Shown one piece after another: positions 1-8,500 of a stretch of DNA of 50,679 nucleotides. Each line of letters starts with the position of its first letter. The stretch's first letter is position 1. The position numbers were made by a program, and so were the translations under genes. The stretch is from an uncultured Pedosphaera sp. GTDB taxonomy: Bacteria > Verrucomicrobiota > Verrucomicrobiia > Limisphaerales > Pedosphaeraceae. The DNA is taken from positions 1 to 50,679 of the forward strand of contig CAIXFN010000001.1 in NCBI GenBank assembly GCA_903918755.1. The letters run 5' to 3'. The notes under the pieces are model-generated. The model had not been told where the DNA came from and made no database searches. It saw nothing but the letters and a program-made list of their open reading frames with translations.

Positions 1-322
1 CCGGGGAGGCGGACAGTTGACACGCCGCGTAGGCTTACGCGGCGAAGAAGAATTAACCAAAAACAAAGCGCCAATGGGTAACAGTCCTTTTGGCACAACG
101 AATCACCCTCTCGGGTAACAGACACTTCTGGCAGACGGCGCACGGACGCGGAGGAGGCTGGGTGGTTATGGGAAACGGAACCCCAATATCCATTAAACGA
201 TTCCGAGAGGGTGAATAGGGGGACCGCTCGCTCGCTTTTGGCTTGTGCGGAAGGCGTGTGGGTTGTATCGGATGGCGGTGTAGTTGCTAATGTGTCGGTG
301 AAGCGGATTGAATCATTGAATT
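1..322. other. Non-coding left edge with repeats
   Basis: I see no convincing gene here. The stretch holds an imperfect tandem repeat (76-101 and 113-139, both starting GGGTAACAG and continuing with a CTT.TGGCA-like block). It also holds a 12-bp inverted repeat, TCACCCTCTCGG at 103-114 and its complement at 203-214. A 60-codon frame from 211 has no recognisable protein character. The repeats resemble transposon-end or regulatory repeats, but no transposase is present in the window to support that. Confidence 0.5.
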
Positions 323-856
323 ATGCAAAGCAGCGCCAAGACGGTTCAGGAATATTTGCAGGAATTGCCGGCGGATCGACGCGCGTCGATTAACGCGGTA
401 CGGGGCGTCATTCTCGCGAATCTGCCGAAGGGGTACGAGGAGTGCATGAGCTACGGCATGATCGGCTACGTGGTGCCGCATAGCATTTATCCGAAGGGTT
501 ATCAGTGCAATCCCAAGCTCCCGTTGCCATTCGTGAATCTGGCTTCGCAAAAGAACCACATGGCGCTGTATTTGTTGTGCTGTTACGGCGATCCGAAGTT
601 GAAAGCGTGGCTCGAGAAAGCATGGAAAGACGCCGGCAAGAAGTTCGACATGGGCGGGGGTTGCCTCCGGTTCAAAAATTTGGAGGATGTGCCGCTGGAG
701 GTGATCGGACAACTGGTCGCGAGCCTGCCGGTGGATGTATATATCCGCCGGATCGAGCAAGTGTTCGCGGAAAACGTCGCAGCGAGAGCGGCAAAGAAGG
801 CGGCGGAAGGCAAACCGGCGAAACCGAAAGCGGCCAAGAAGAAAGTGGCGAAATAA
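323..856 (+). CDS. DUF1801 family protein with Lys/Ala-rich tail
   Basis: The 177-residue product matches the DUF1801 (YdhG-like) fold. It has the N-terminal helix with TVQEYL.ELP.DRR, the segment GYEECMSYGMIGYVVP, the NLASQKNHMALYLLC strand and a C-terminal GKKFDMGGGCLRFKNLEDVPLEVIGQLV block. Members of the family are small cytoplasmic proteins; some have been linked to intracellular iron handling, but the function here is unknown. The last 35 residues are rich in Lys, Ala and Pro (AAKKAAEGKPAKPKAAKKK), a histone-H1-like basic tail that could bind nucleic acid or other polyanions. The ATG at 323 is chosen because the family's conserved N-terminus follows it; no strong Shine-Dalgarno is visible. 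The gene converges on the GH5 gene downstream. A diverged, broken second copy of its 3' half lies on the other side of that gene. Confidence 0.85.
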   Translation: MQSSAKTVQEYLQELPADRRASINAVRGVILANLPKGYEECMSYGMIGYVVPHSIYPKGYQCNPKLPLPFVNLASQKNHMALYLLCCYGDPKLKAWLEKAWKDAGKKFDMGGGCLRFKNLEDVPLEVIGQLVASLPVDVYIRRIEQVFAENVAARAAKKAAEGKPAKPKAAKKKVAK

Positions 857-899
857 GAGGGAAAGCGATTTGGTGGGTGGTAGGCGCGCGATTAACTCA

Positions 900-931
900 T
901 TTGGTGTTCGCTGGGGGTTTGTGACCGACGC
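900..931. repeat. Dispersed ~33-bp repeat, copy A
   Basis: The segment TTTGGTGTTCGCTGGGGG followed by TGACCGACGC recurs with a few changes at 5083-5115. A shorter related piece (TGGTGTCCG-TGGGG) lies near 45774. It sits in the short gap between the convergent DUF1801 and GH5 genes. Its function is unknown; two of the three copies lie beside tRNA-Leu 3'-end fragments. Confidence 0.5.
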
Positions 932-967
932 ATGTCTTTTAAACAAAGTCCGACTGGATTCAACAAC

Positions 968-3900
968 TCACGGCAGCGGCGGGCCGAGTTTGACCCGGTA
1001 AAAACGGAGCGGCGGGTTGATCGTGGCGTCCCTCCAGTTGAACGGCAGCACCGGTGAATTGGTGACGAACACACTGCTCCATTGCGAGAGGTTGGTCGAA
1101 ATCTCAATCGCGTAATCCGGTCCGCTCAAGCCGCTGACGTTGAAACTGATTCGCCCATTAGCAAAGGAAATGTTGCCGATGGCCGGAGCGGAGAGCGGAT
1201 TGACCATCACCGCAAAGCTTTGTGTGGCGCTCAAGTTGGGCGTGCCGTTGTCGGAAACTTTCAGAAAGAAGCTGTTCGTCGAGTTTGCCTGGGTGACGAG
1301 CGGTCGGAACGAAAACGCGCCGCTGTTGGGGTTAAGCATGGCGTTGGTCGCACCAGCGAGCAGCGCGAAAGTGAGCGTCTGCGGCGGTTGGTCGGTGTCC
1401 GTGGCGCCAGCGGCAAAGGCAACTGACTGGCCGACATTCACCGTCTGGCTGGCAATTGGCGCCAGCGTCGGCGGCGTGTTGGACGTGAGGATGGAATTCA
1501 GGGTGAGGGTGACCAAGCTCGTGTGGCTGAGCCATCCGCAGGTGGCGACGACGGTCACATTAGTTGTGCCGGACGCAACGGTGTTGGCTGCCGTGAACGT
1601 CAGCGTGCTTGCCGCCCCGGTAATCGGATTCGTGGCAAAGGTGGCGGTGACTCCGCTGGGTAGGTTACTTGCGCTCAAGGTATAGCATCCGTTCAAGCCA
1701 TTCATCGGCGTCGCCGTAATCGTGCTTGTTCCATTCGTTCCGCCGTTCAGCATCAAGCTGGTGGGTTGCGCCGACAGGCTGAAGTCCGGCGTCGGCGTAT
1801 TCCATGAAACCGAATCAATGTAGCAGGTGTTCGTCCAGCCGGCACTGGTGTTAAACTGAATGCCGAGATTATGGAATGGCGCAACGGCGTTCGCTGGCAC
1901 GGTCAGGGACAGGGTGTTCCAGGCGTTGGGCGTTAAACTTACATACCTACTGCTGGTCCATGCCCAGTTGTTGTCCTGCAGATAGGGCTGAAGGTTGAAG
2001 AATTTGTAGCCGCTCGGAATCCAGACATGGAAATTAATCGTCATGCCAGAGAGAACCGATGCGTTGCCCACAAACACGGACGATGAGCCCGCTGCCGTGC
2101 CGTTGAATTGCACCGCCAGCGATTGCCGGCCCGCAAAGTGTTGGGCGGTGGAAGCCGCCACTCCGGAAATGACGCCGCCTCCGCCCGCCCAACCCTGCGG
2201 GTCGGTTTCGAAATTGAATTGCGCCGGATCCGGGGTAACGCCCGTGGTCGTCCCGTGAGCCTCAGGTGAATAACCTGCTGGCCCGGAGCCGTTGATGGCC
2301 ACCACTTGATAATAATAAGTGGTGCCGCTGTTGAGATTGGTATCGGTAAAAGTGGTGCCGGTAATGCCGGTTACCATCGGACTGGTGCCCTCGCCGCCGG
2401 ATTCCGCGGCCCGGTAAAGATTGTAGCTGGTGGCTCCGCTGCTGGCCGTCCAGGCCAAATTAATATTGGTATAGTTTCCCATTGTCGCGATCAGTCCGGA
2501 AACGGCGGCAGGAGCGCCATTTGGTGACGGCGCAACGCCCCCGGTCAACACCGTGACCGCTTTCGCGTCCATGACCGCGCCCGTGTCATAGGCAAATGGA
2601 CTTTCGTCCGTGCTCCAGTAAAAGGGACTCATTCCGTGGGCATGAGCGGAATCCTCCAGATACTTGTTCCAATAATAGCAGGAAGCACTATTTAACGCCG
2701 CCTCCGTGGCGTTGGTTGCGAGGACCGACTTCCCCGCCGCCTGGAATTCGCCGATCATCACCGGAATTCCCTTACTGACATACTGATCAACCAGTTTCTG
2801 AAATCCCGCGTCGATGGCGCCTTCTTCGGGCGAGCCGCAGTTATGCGACGGGTCGCCGGAATAATGGTAAGCGGGTCCCCAGAAGAATTGCATCGCGCCC
2901 CACGATGCGTCGCCCTGCAATTGCGTGAACTGAAACGGCGTGTAGTTATGATATTCAACCATCAGCCGATTGGTGGTGGAATCCGTCGGCAAGGAATTCA
3001 ACCACGCCGTGTCCCCGCCGCCTTGCAGCACCAGCCAGCGATTGGTGTTGGCGCCGCCCACGGCGCGCGTCGCGTTGACGAAAGTCTGGTAGTAGGCCAT
3101 CAAAGTCACCATTGCTGCGGGACTGCCCACGTTGGGTTCGTTCGCGGCGGCGAACAGCAAATGGTTGTCGTAGCCGGCAAAGGTCGTGGCTATCTGGGTC
3201 CAGTAGGCCTTCACCTTCGCGTTGATGATCGGATCCACCGTTGTCCCAAGGTTGCTTTGCAGCCAGCCATCATCCCAGTGATCGTTGATCATGACATACA
3301 TTCCCGCCGCGATGGCCCCGTCCACCGCTTGTTTGACCTGCGCCATGTAGGCGGATTTGATTGGGTAGTCGGTGACGTTGGCGGAGACGTTGGTGGTGGC
3401 ATTCATGTCCCATGCACAGGGGATGCGCATGGCATTGAACCCGTTTTGGACGGCAGAGTAAAACAGGGCCACGTTGGGCGGTCCCCAGTTCAACTCCAGC
3501 GCATTGCCAACGTTCATCCCGTAGGTGGGATTCGGCCACGGCGTGGCCGCGGGAATATTGGTGGCGGCCGGCTGCAGACCGAGTGCGAAGACCGCGTCAA
3601 ACTTGTGGCTGCTGCCAGTGGTTATCGTGCCGCCTCTGACGGGAATGAGCGCGATTTCGCCACCAGCGTAGGCGTTTGTGGCCACGGCCAGCGCTGCATA
3701 GCCCCCGTTGTCCGGCTTGATGCCAAAAGAAAATGCATAGGTTTTGTTCGTGGCCAGCGCCACGTTCAGCCCGCTCCACTTCAGCCAGTGCCCGTCGGTA
3801 AAGCCGGGATTAGGCGCGCTGCACGCGAGGAGCAACGTCGCCGTGCTGCCGGTCACGGAATAAATGCGGAGATAATACGTCGGCGTGGTCGCGGGCAAGT

Positions 3901-4225
3901 CGTAACCGTTGCCGGAATTCAATCCCGCAGTCTTGACGGCAACCGAAACGAGTTTCAGCGCGTTGGTCCCGGTGGTGAACGTCTGGCCAGCGGGCGGATT
4001 ATTGTCGGTGAAATAATTCAGCCCGTCAGGCCAGGTTTGAGCGCCGCTGGTGGACAGTTGGAAAATATCGTTCATTCCCGGACTCGGTGCGAGGGGGTTT
4101 TCCGCCAAAGTTTGCGCCGGTAAACTACCCGCCAGGCCTAGGGCAAAGATTTGCAAAATGAGACTACGAATCGCAATGGTCACGCTGACTGGATAACGCA
4201 AAACAGCATGAAAAGCCAGTCGCAA
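968..4225 (-). CDS. Secreted modular glycoside hydrolase family 5 (endoglucanase-like)
   Basis: This is a predicted exported beta-glycanase. In the long-frame numbering (1085 residues) there is a signal peptide (RSLILQIFALGLAGSLPAQ), a beta-sandwich (~50-215), and a GH5 barrel (~220-565) starting YGMNVGNALELNWG. The acid/base Glu363 lies in AAANEPN and the nucleophile Glu493 in PVMIGEFQA; NAMRIPCAWD and YHNY motifs are also present. An FN3 domain (~570-665), a CBM-like sandwich (~670-815, starting FNFETDPQGW), an Ig-like domain, a cadherin-like putative-Ig domain and a short 'FYRVKLGP' C-terminal domain follow. The longest frame opens with TTG at 4225. The GTG at 4183 (VTIAIRSLIL...) gives a more classical signal peptide and is the likelier start. 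By analogy with related GH5 enzymes it probably cuts beta-1,4-glucan or a similar plant polysaccharide outside the cytoplasm; the exact substrate cannot be read. The gene stands alone between two DUF1801 copies. Confidence 0.88.
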   Translation of the reverse strand: MRLAFHAVLRYPVSVTIAIRSLILQIFALGLAGSLPAQTLAENPLAPSPGMNDIFQLSTSGAQTWPDGLNYFTDNNPPAGQTFTTGTNALKLVSVAVKTAGLNSGNGYDLPATTPTYYLRIYSVTGSTATLLLACSAPNPGFTDGHWLKWSGLNVALATNKTYAFSFGIKPDNGGYAALAVATNAYAGGEIALIPVRGGTITTGSSHKFDAVFALGLQPAATNIPAATPWPNPTYGMNVGNALELNWGPPNVALFYSAVQNGFNAMRIPCAWDMNATTNVSANVTDYPIKSAYMAQVKQAVDGAIAAGMYVMINDHWDDGWLQSNLGTTVDPIINAKVKAYWTQIATTFAGYDNHLLFAAANEPNVGSPAAMVTLMAYYQTFVNATRAVGGANTNRWLVLQGGGDTAWLNSLPTDSTTNRLMVEYHNYTPFQFTQLQGDASWGAMQFFWGPAYHYSGDPSHNCGSPEEGAIDAGFQKLVDQYVSKGIPVMIGEFQAAGKSVLATNATEAALNSASCYYWNKYLEDSAHAHGMSPFYWSTDESPFAYDTGAVMDAKAVTVLTGGVAPSPNGAPAAVSGLIATMGNYTNINLAWTASSGATSYNLYRAAESGGEGTSPMVTGITGTTFTDTNLNSGTTYYYQVVAINGSGPAGYSPEAHGTTTGVTPDPAQFNFETDPQGWAGGGGVISGVAASTAQHFAGRQSLAVQFNGTAAGSSSVFVGNASVLSGMTINFHVWIPSGYKFFNLQPYLQDNNWAWTSSRYVSLTPNAWNTLSLTVPANAVAPFHNLGIQFNTSAGWTNTCYIDSVSWNTPTPDFSLSAQPTSLMLNGGTNGTSTITATPMNGLNGCYTLSASNLPSGVTATFATNPITGAASTLTFTAANTVASGTTNVTVVATCGWLSHTSLVTLTLNSILTSNTPPTLAPIASQTVNVGQSVAFAAGATDTDQPPQTLTFALLAGATNAMLNPNSGAFSFRPLVTQANSTNSFFLKVSDNGTPNLSATQSFAVMVNPLSAPAIGNISFANGRISFNVSGLSGPDYAIEISTNLSQWSSVFVTNSPVLPFNWRDATINPPLRFYRVKLGPPLP

Positions 4226-4276
4226 GTTACCGCCGCGCTGGTGCTGGGTGCCCGGTGCGATTGGGACCAGGCGAGT

Positions 4277-4549
4277 TTAAGGGATACAAAATTGAAAGCG
4301 TGGCTCGAGCAGGCGTGAACAGACCCGGGCAAAAAGTTCGACGTGGGCGAGGGACGCGTCCGGTTCAAAAGCCTGAAGGATGTGCCATTGGAAATGATCG
4401 AACAGTTCGTCGCCAGCCTGCCGGTGGATGTATACACCCGCCGGATTGAGGAAGTGTTCGCGGAAAATGCGAGGGTGAGAGCGGCAAAAAGGAAGCCTGA
4501 GGGCAAACCGGCGAAGGCGAAAACCGTGAAGAAAAAAGTGGCGAACTAG
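4277..4549 (+). pseudogene. Truncated DUF1801 paralogue
   Basis: This segment is homologous to the last ~90 codons of the gene at 323-856. It reads KLKAWLEQA, then an in-frame TGA, then a GKKFDVGEGRVRFKSLKDVPLEMIEQFVAS-like continuation and the same basic tail ending KKKVAN. The N-terminal half, including the GYEECMSYGM region, is absent. The nucleotide match to the intact copy is high but clearly diverged, and extends a few bases past the stop (AGGGAAA/GATTT...GGTGG). It is therefore an old duplicate rather than a recent repeat. The only frame left open begins at a GTG inside the domain (4343), which would give a 68-residue fragment; translation is doubtful. Confidence 0.75.
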
Positions 4550-4605
4550 GAGGGGAAAAGATTTTGGTGGAAGGTTGGAGCGGGAAGTGAGAAATCCCCC
4601 TCGTC

Positions 4606-4923
4606 CTACCTTTCTATTTTCATCTCCATAGCCCACCCGTTTCGAGACGTTCGCACGCCTCTGCAAGCGGGATCAAAGGTAAACGTAAATACAAAGCGTC
4701 CGGCATATTCGCCTTCAACAGTTTTCTTTGCTTCGGTAATCATTCCTCCGAAAAAAAAGGCTTTGCTCTGGCTTTCATGAAAATGAATTGAGCCTCCAAC
4801 TAGAGCATTCGCTGTCTGGTCTGCCATTACCCAATAACCACTTTCATAAATATGAGGACACCCTTTGACAGGAAAAATTCCAGGAAGTTTGGGATCGTTT
4901 TTTATAAGGTGTAACGATGGCAT
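4606..4923 (-). CDS. Hypothetical small protein
   Basis: The frame encodes about 105 residues from an ATG at 4923. I do not recognise a named family. The sequence looks like a compact globular protein: GYWVMADQTANALVGGSIHFHESQ, a FFGGMITEAK strand-turn and a FVFTFTFDPACRG strand. The GG..HFHE.QS...FGG pattern reminds me of small orphan proteins on mobile DNA, but that is only an impression. An upstream extension to 5031 would run through the tRNA-Leu 3'-end fragment at 4954-4977 and is therefore rejected. GGAAC upstream of the ATG is a weak Shine-Dalgarno at best. There is no operon partner: the giant gene ends 615 bp upstream on the same strand. Confidence 0.5.
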   Translation of the reverse strand: MPSLHLIKNDPKLPGIFPVKGCPHIYESGYWVMADQTANALVGGSIHFHESQSKAFFFGGMITEAKKTVEGEYAGRFVFTFTFDPACRGVRTSRNGWAMEMKIER

Positions 4924-4953
4924 ATCAGTTCCGAACCCGAAAGCACAATCACC

Positions 4954-4977
4954 ATTGGTGCCGGTGGTCGGACTCGG
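4954..4977 (-). other. tRNA-Leu 3'-end fragment (att-like), left copy
   Basis: On the minus strand the segment reads CGAGTCCGACCACCGGCACCA, the T-loop, T-stem and acceptor 3' strand typical of a bacterial tRNA-Leu including CCA. The rest of the tRNA is missing: upstream of the T-loop the sequence is unrelated and cannot fold. An identical 24-bp copy in the same orientation is at 45835-45858. Such fragments are what integration of tRNA-targeting elements leaves behind. Confidence 0.6.
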
Positions 4978-5538
4978 TCTCTTTATACCGCGTTTGCATG
5001 TCAAATATGCCTGATTTGGCGGGGAATTCAACAGGATTCGCCAGTATCATTTTTAACCCGTTTCAACTCGTTTGGTGTCCGTTTTGGTGTCCGCTCGGGG
5101 CCTTCTGACCGACGCGGGAATTGAAGAATGGAATGACGAGATTTTCGAGATCTCCAGCGCAACAAGCGGTGCCGAGTATGCGACGGTGGGCTTGGCAATT
5201 GCCAATGATTGCTTATCTCGCACCGACCCGGCGACTGGCAGTCTGCCGCAAAATTGCTGACACGTTTCGGCCGGGTGCTCATCTCGACCTCAGCGTTCAT
5301 GCCGTCGAAGCGCGTTTGTCGGTGTTTCTTTGTCCGAACGGGGCCATCAGCTCGCCGCGTACGGCAAGTGGCCTCATTTTTGTATTCCTGTGCCGAAGTT
5401 CTCGTCGTCGGCACCTGAACCAGACACTCCTCCCCCCGGACGCGAGCGGGATGATGCCGACTCCCATCGTGATCTTCGATGATTGCGTCCGTTCTGCACG
5501 TTAGTTCCGGGTTTCCCGGTGGGACGAATTTCTTTGCG
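4978..5538. other. Non-coding stretch downstream of the giant gene
   Basis: No supportable gene is seen. The stretch carries a direct repeat TTTGGTGTCCG at 5071-5081 and 5083-5093. The second copy opens a ~33-bp repeat (5083-5115) shared with 900-931. A small GC hairpin (CCGGG-AAA-CCCGG on the minus strand, about 5507-5519) lies just past the stop of the giant gene. It has no following T-run, so it is only a weak terminator candidate. Confidence 0.45.
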
Positions 5539-8500
5539 CTACTGGAGCAAAACTGCGCCGGCGCTGTTGGTGCTGGTGAATTCCCCGGCGCCGAGGTTGA
5601 GTTGCTGCAAGATGGCGCCACTGAAGGCGTTGGTCAGACCAGTCATCGGATTGAGGAATGTGCCGGAGAACAGGCCGGTTGAGGGAGTAAGGTTGAGCGA
5701 AATGTGATACGGGTTGGGGGTGATCACCAAAGTATTTTGGGACGTCAGGGTGACGTTGTTGGTCAACGGCGAGGGCAAATTCGCGTTCGCGAGGATGAAG
5801 TTGCTAAGCGGTTGGCTCACCACCTTTTTGCCGGACGCCGGGGCCAGATAGCCGGAGCCGACTACCTCGATGGCATTGGTAAATCCGCCGGGATAAAAGG
5901 CGTTGGTGAGGTTCGCCTGCTTGACCCAGATCACGGTTCCGTCCAGGTTCGTCTGGATCCCCGGAGCATTGGTCAGACTGATCCAGCCTAGGACCGATCC
6001 CTGGCCAGCGTAGAGCGGGAGATACAGGGGCCAGATGCCATGCTTGCTGAGGGATACCGCGGCAGTCGCCTGGGTTTCTTTCGTGCCATCCCCGAGGTTG
6101 CCGCTTAAAGCCACCATTCCGTTGGTCGCAACGGTGACCAGACCGTAGCCGTTGCCGGGCGGTCCCGCGGCGGGATCGTTCGTGCCGGGGAGCGCAAACG
6201 TGTATTTGCCCGCATTGGGGGTCGGATTGGTGGCGGAGAAAACCGCCCGATCCCCATTAAACCAGGCGGTCCAGGCGCCGTCCACGGAACTGACGGCGCC
6301 GACGGCCACATCGCTGCCGCCGGTGAGATCCAACTGGAGATCGAGCGCGAGGTTGGGGAGGTGCAGATTGGCGCGGGAGAGCACGGCATGGGCGAAGCCG
6401 GAGGGAGCGAACTGGCCGCGCACAATCGGCAGGTTTGCGCCCGCAAGATAAACATTGCCATTGAACACCCCGTTCGTATCCACGGTGAAGTTGATGAGGC
6501 CGGAACTGGGGAAGGCGACCCCGTTGGTTTCATAAAACAACCCGGTATAGGCGCCAACGACAGAGGCCGAGAACGGACTGGGGACAAAGTTGGCTTGAAT
6601 TACGAGATTGGTCTGCATCGTGAACACCAGACTGGGACTGTAGGACAAGGCCGAACTCACGAGCCAATTGGTAAAGACGTAGCCGGGCGACGGCAGCGCG
6701 GTGACCGCGTAATTCTGACCGACGTTCAAGGTTTGCTGGTCGAGATTCGTGGAAACCGCGCCCTGGCCGTTGGTCCGCACGGTCAGGAGGGAAGGCACCG
6801 TGAAGAAGAACGACTGGGTTGTCCGGCTGGACGTGACGGACACATTGCCCGAGAAGTCGCGGGCTTGGACGGCGAGAATGTTGGTTCCGGGAACGAGTTG
6901 GCCATCCAAGACCGCCGTCCAGTTTTTCCATGCATTCGTGGTCGTGGCCGGATGAGACATGCCGCCGTTGAGGCTCCAAGAAACATTCGTGACCTGGGCG
7001 TTATCAGAAGCGGTCCCGGCGGCGGTCAGGACATTCGAGAGGAGATTCAGCGCCGCGGTCGGCGAACTGATCGTCAGGGTCGGAGGGGTGAGGTCCAGGG
7101 CGACCGTCAAAAAGGCCGCGCTCGTGGCCTGGCCGGCGATATTGCTGGCGAGGACCGAATATAGGCCGCCGTTGGCGACCACAATATTGCTAAGGGTATA
7201 GGCGGTGGTGGTCGCCCCGGCAATGTCGACGCCGTTGAATTGCCATTGATAGCTAAGCGGCATAGTAGCGGTGGCGCTGACGGAGAACGTGTAGGCGGTG
7301 CCCACGAGATTGGTGTGGGCCTGGACCACCCTGGTGAATATCGGCGGCCGATTCACACTCAGGGCGGCCTTGGCACTGGCGACCGATCCGGCCACGTTGG
7401 TAATCGTAACGGAATAGAAACCCATGTTGCCGTTCGATTGGACGATGAACGAATAGCTGCTGTCGGTGGCGCCCGCCAGGTTCGTGCCGTTGAAGTTCCA
7501 TTGGTAGCTGAAGGGGCTGGTACCGGTGACGGCCACACTAAAGGTGACGTTGGAGCCGAGGTTGACGGCCTGACTCTGCGGTTGGGTGACGATGACCGGT
7601 TTGGTATTGACGCCCAAGGTAACCGGGGTGCTCACAGTGACTCCGGCAACATTGGACACCAGGACCTGATAGACGCCGGCGTTGGTTGGTTGGGCATTCG
7701 AAAAGCTGAACAGCGATCGGGTCGCACCGGCGAGATTGGTGCCCTGAAATTGCCACTGGTAGCCCAAAGGGGTGGTGCCCGTCGCGCCGACCCGGAACGT
7801 CGCGGTGTAGCCCGCGTTGATGACGAGGCTCACCGGCTGATTGGTGATTACCGGCGGTTGATTAACCGTCAGCACCGCATTGGCGCTAGTAACGCTGCCG
7901 GCGACATTGGTGACCACGACGGAATACAAGCCGGCGTTTTGATTTGGGGCGACGACAAACGGAAGACTGCTGTCCGTCGCGCCGGGGAGGTTGGTGCCGT
8001 TGAAGCGCCATTGATAAGCCAGCGGGCTGGTCCCCGTTACGGCGACGCTGAAGATCACGTTGGAGCCGATATTCGCGGCCAAACTCTGAGGCTGGGTGAC
8101 GATCGCCGGTTTGGTGTTCACAGTCAAAGTCGCGCCGCCGCTCATGGCCAGGCCGGCCACGTTCGTGATGATCACCTGGTAGCTGCCGGCATTGGTGGTT
8201 TGCGCCTTCAGCACGGTCAAACTTGATTTGGTGGCGCCGAGGAGGTTGGTGCCGTTGAACTGCCACTGATAGGCGAGCGGCGCGGTGCCCGAAACCCCCA
8301 CGGCGAAGAGGGCGTTGGCCCCGGCCGTGACCGCGACGCTGACGGGCTGATTGGTGATGACCGGGTGGCCCGTCAGAGCCAGTGCCGCCGGACCGCCGAT
8401 TGCGATTCCTGCGGCGTTGCTGACAGCCACGGAATAATTCCCGGATTGAGCCGCGGTGATATTTGCGAGCGTGAGACGATTGCTAATCGAACCGAAGATC

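Noticed and set aside
211-393. 60-codon plus-strand frame before the DUF1801 gene
   Set aside because: It overlaps the DUF1801 gene in another frame and shows no protein family character.
2843-4123. 426-codon plus-strand frame opposite the GH5 gene
   Set aside because: It overlaps a well-supported GH5 domain in antisense and its Arg/Gly/His-rich product is typical of a shadow frame.
4954-4977. A complete tRNA-Leu gene
   Set aside because: Only the T-arm and acceptor 3' strand are present at either copy; no D-arm, anticodon arm or 5' acceptor strand can be found beside them.
5028-5621. 197-codon minus-strand frame below the giant gene
   Set aside because: Low-complexity Arg/Ser/Pro product, overlapping the giant gene's end and the repeat region, with no recognisable domain.
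7240-8226. 328-codon plus-strand frame opposite the Ig array
   Set aside because: It is antisense to the repeated Ig domains; the repeat structure and GC content keep the opposite frame open. Its protein has no fold-like pattern and mirrors the repeats.
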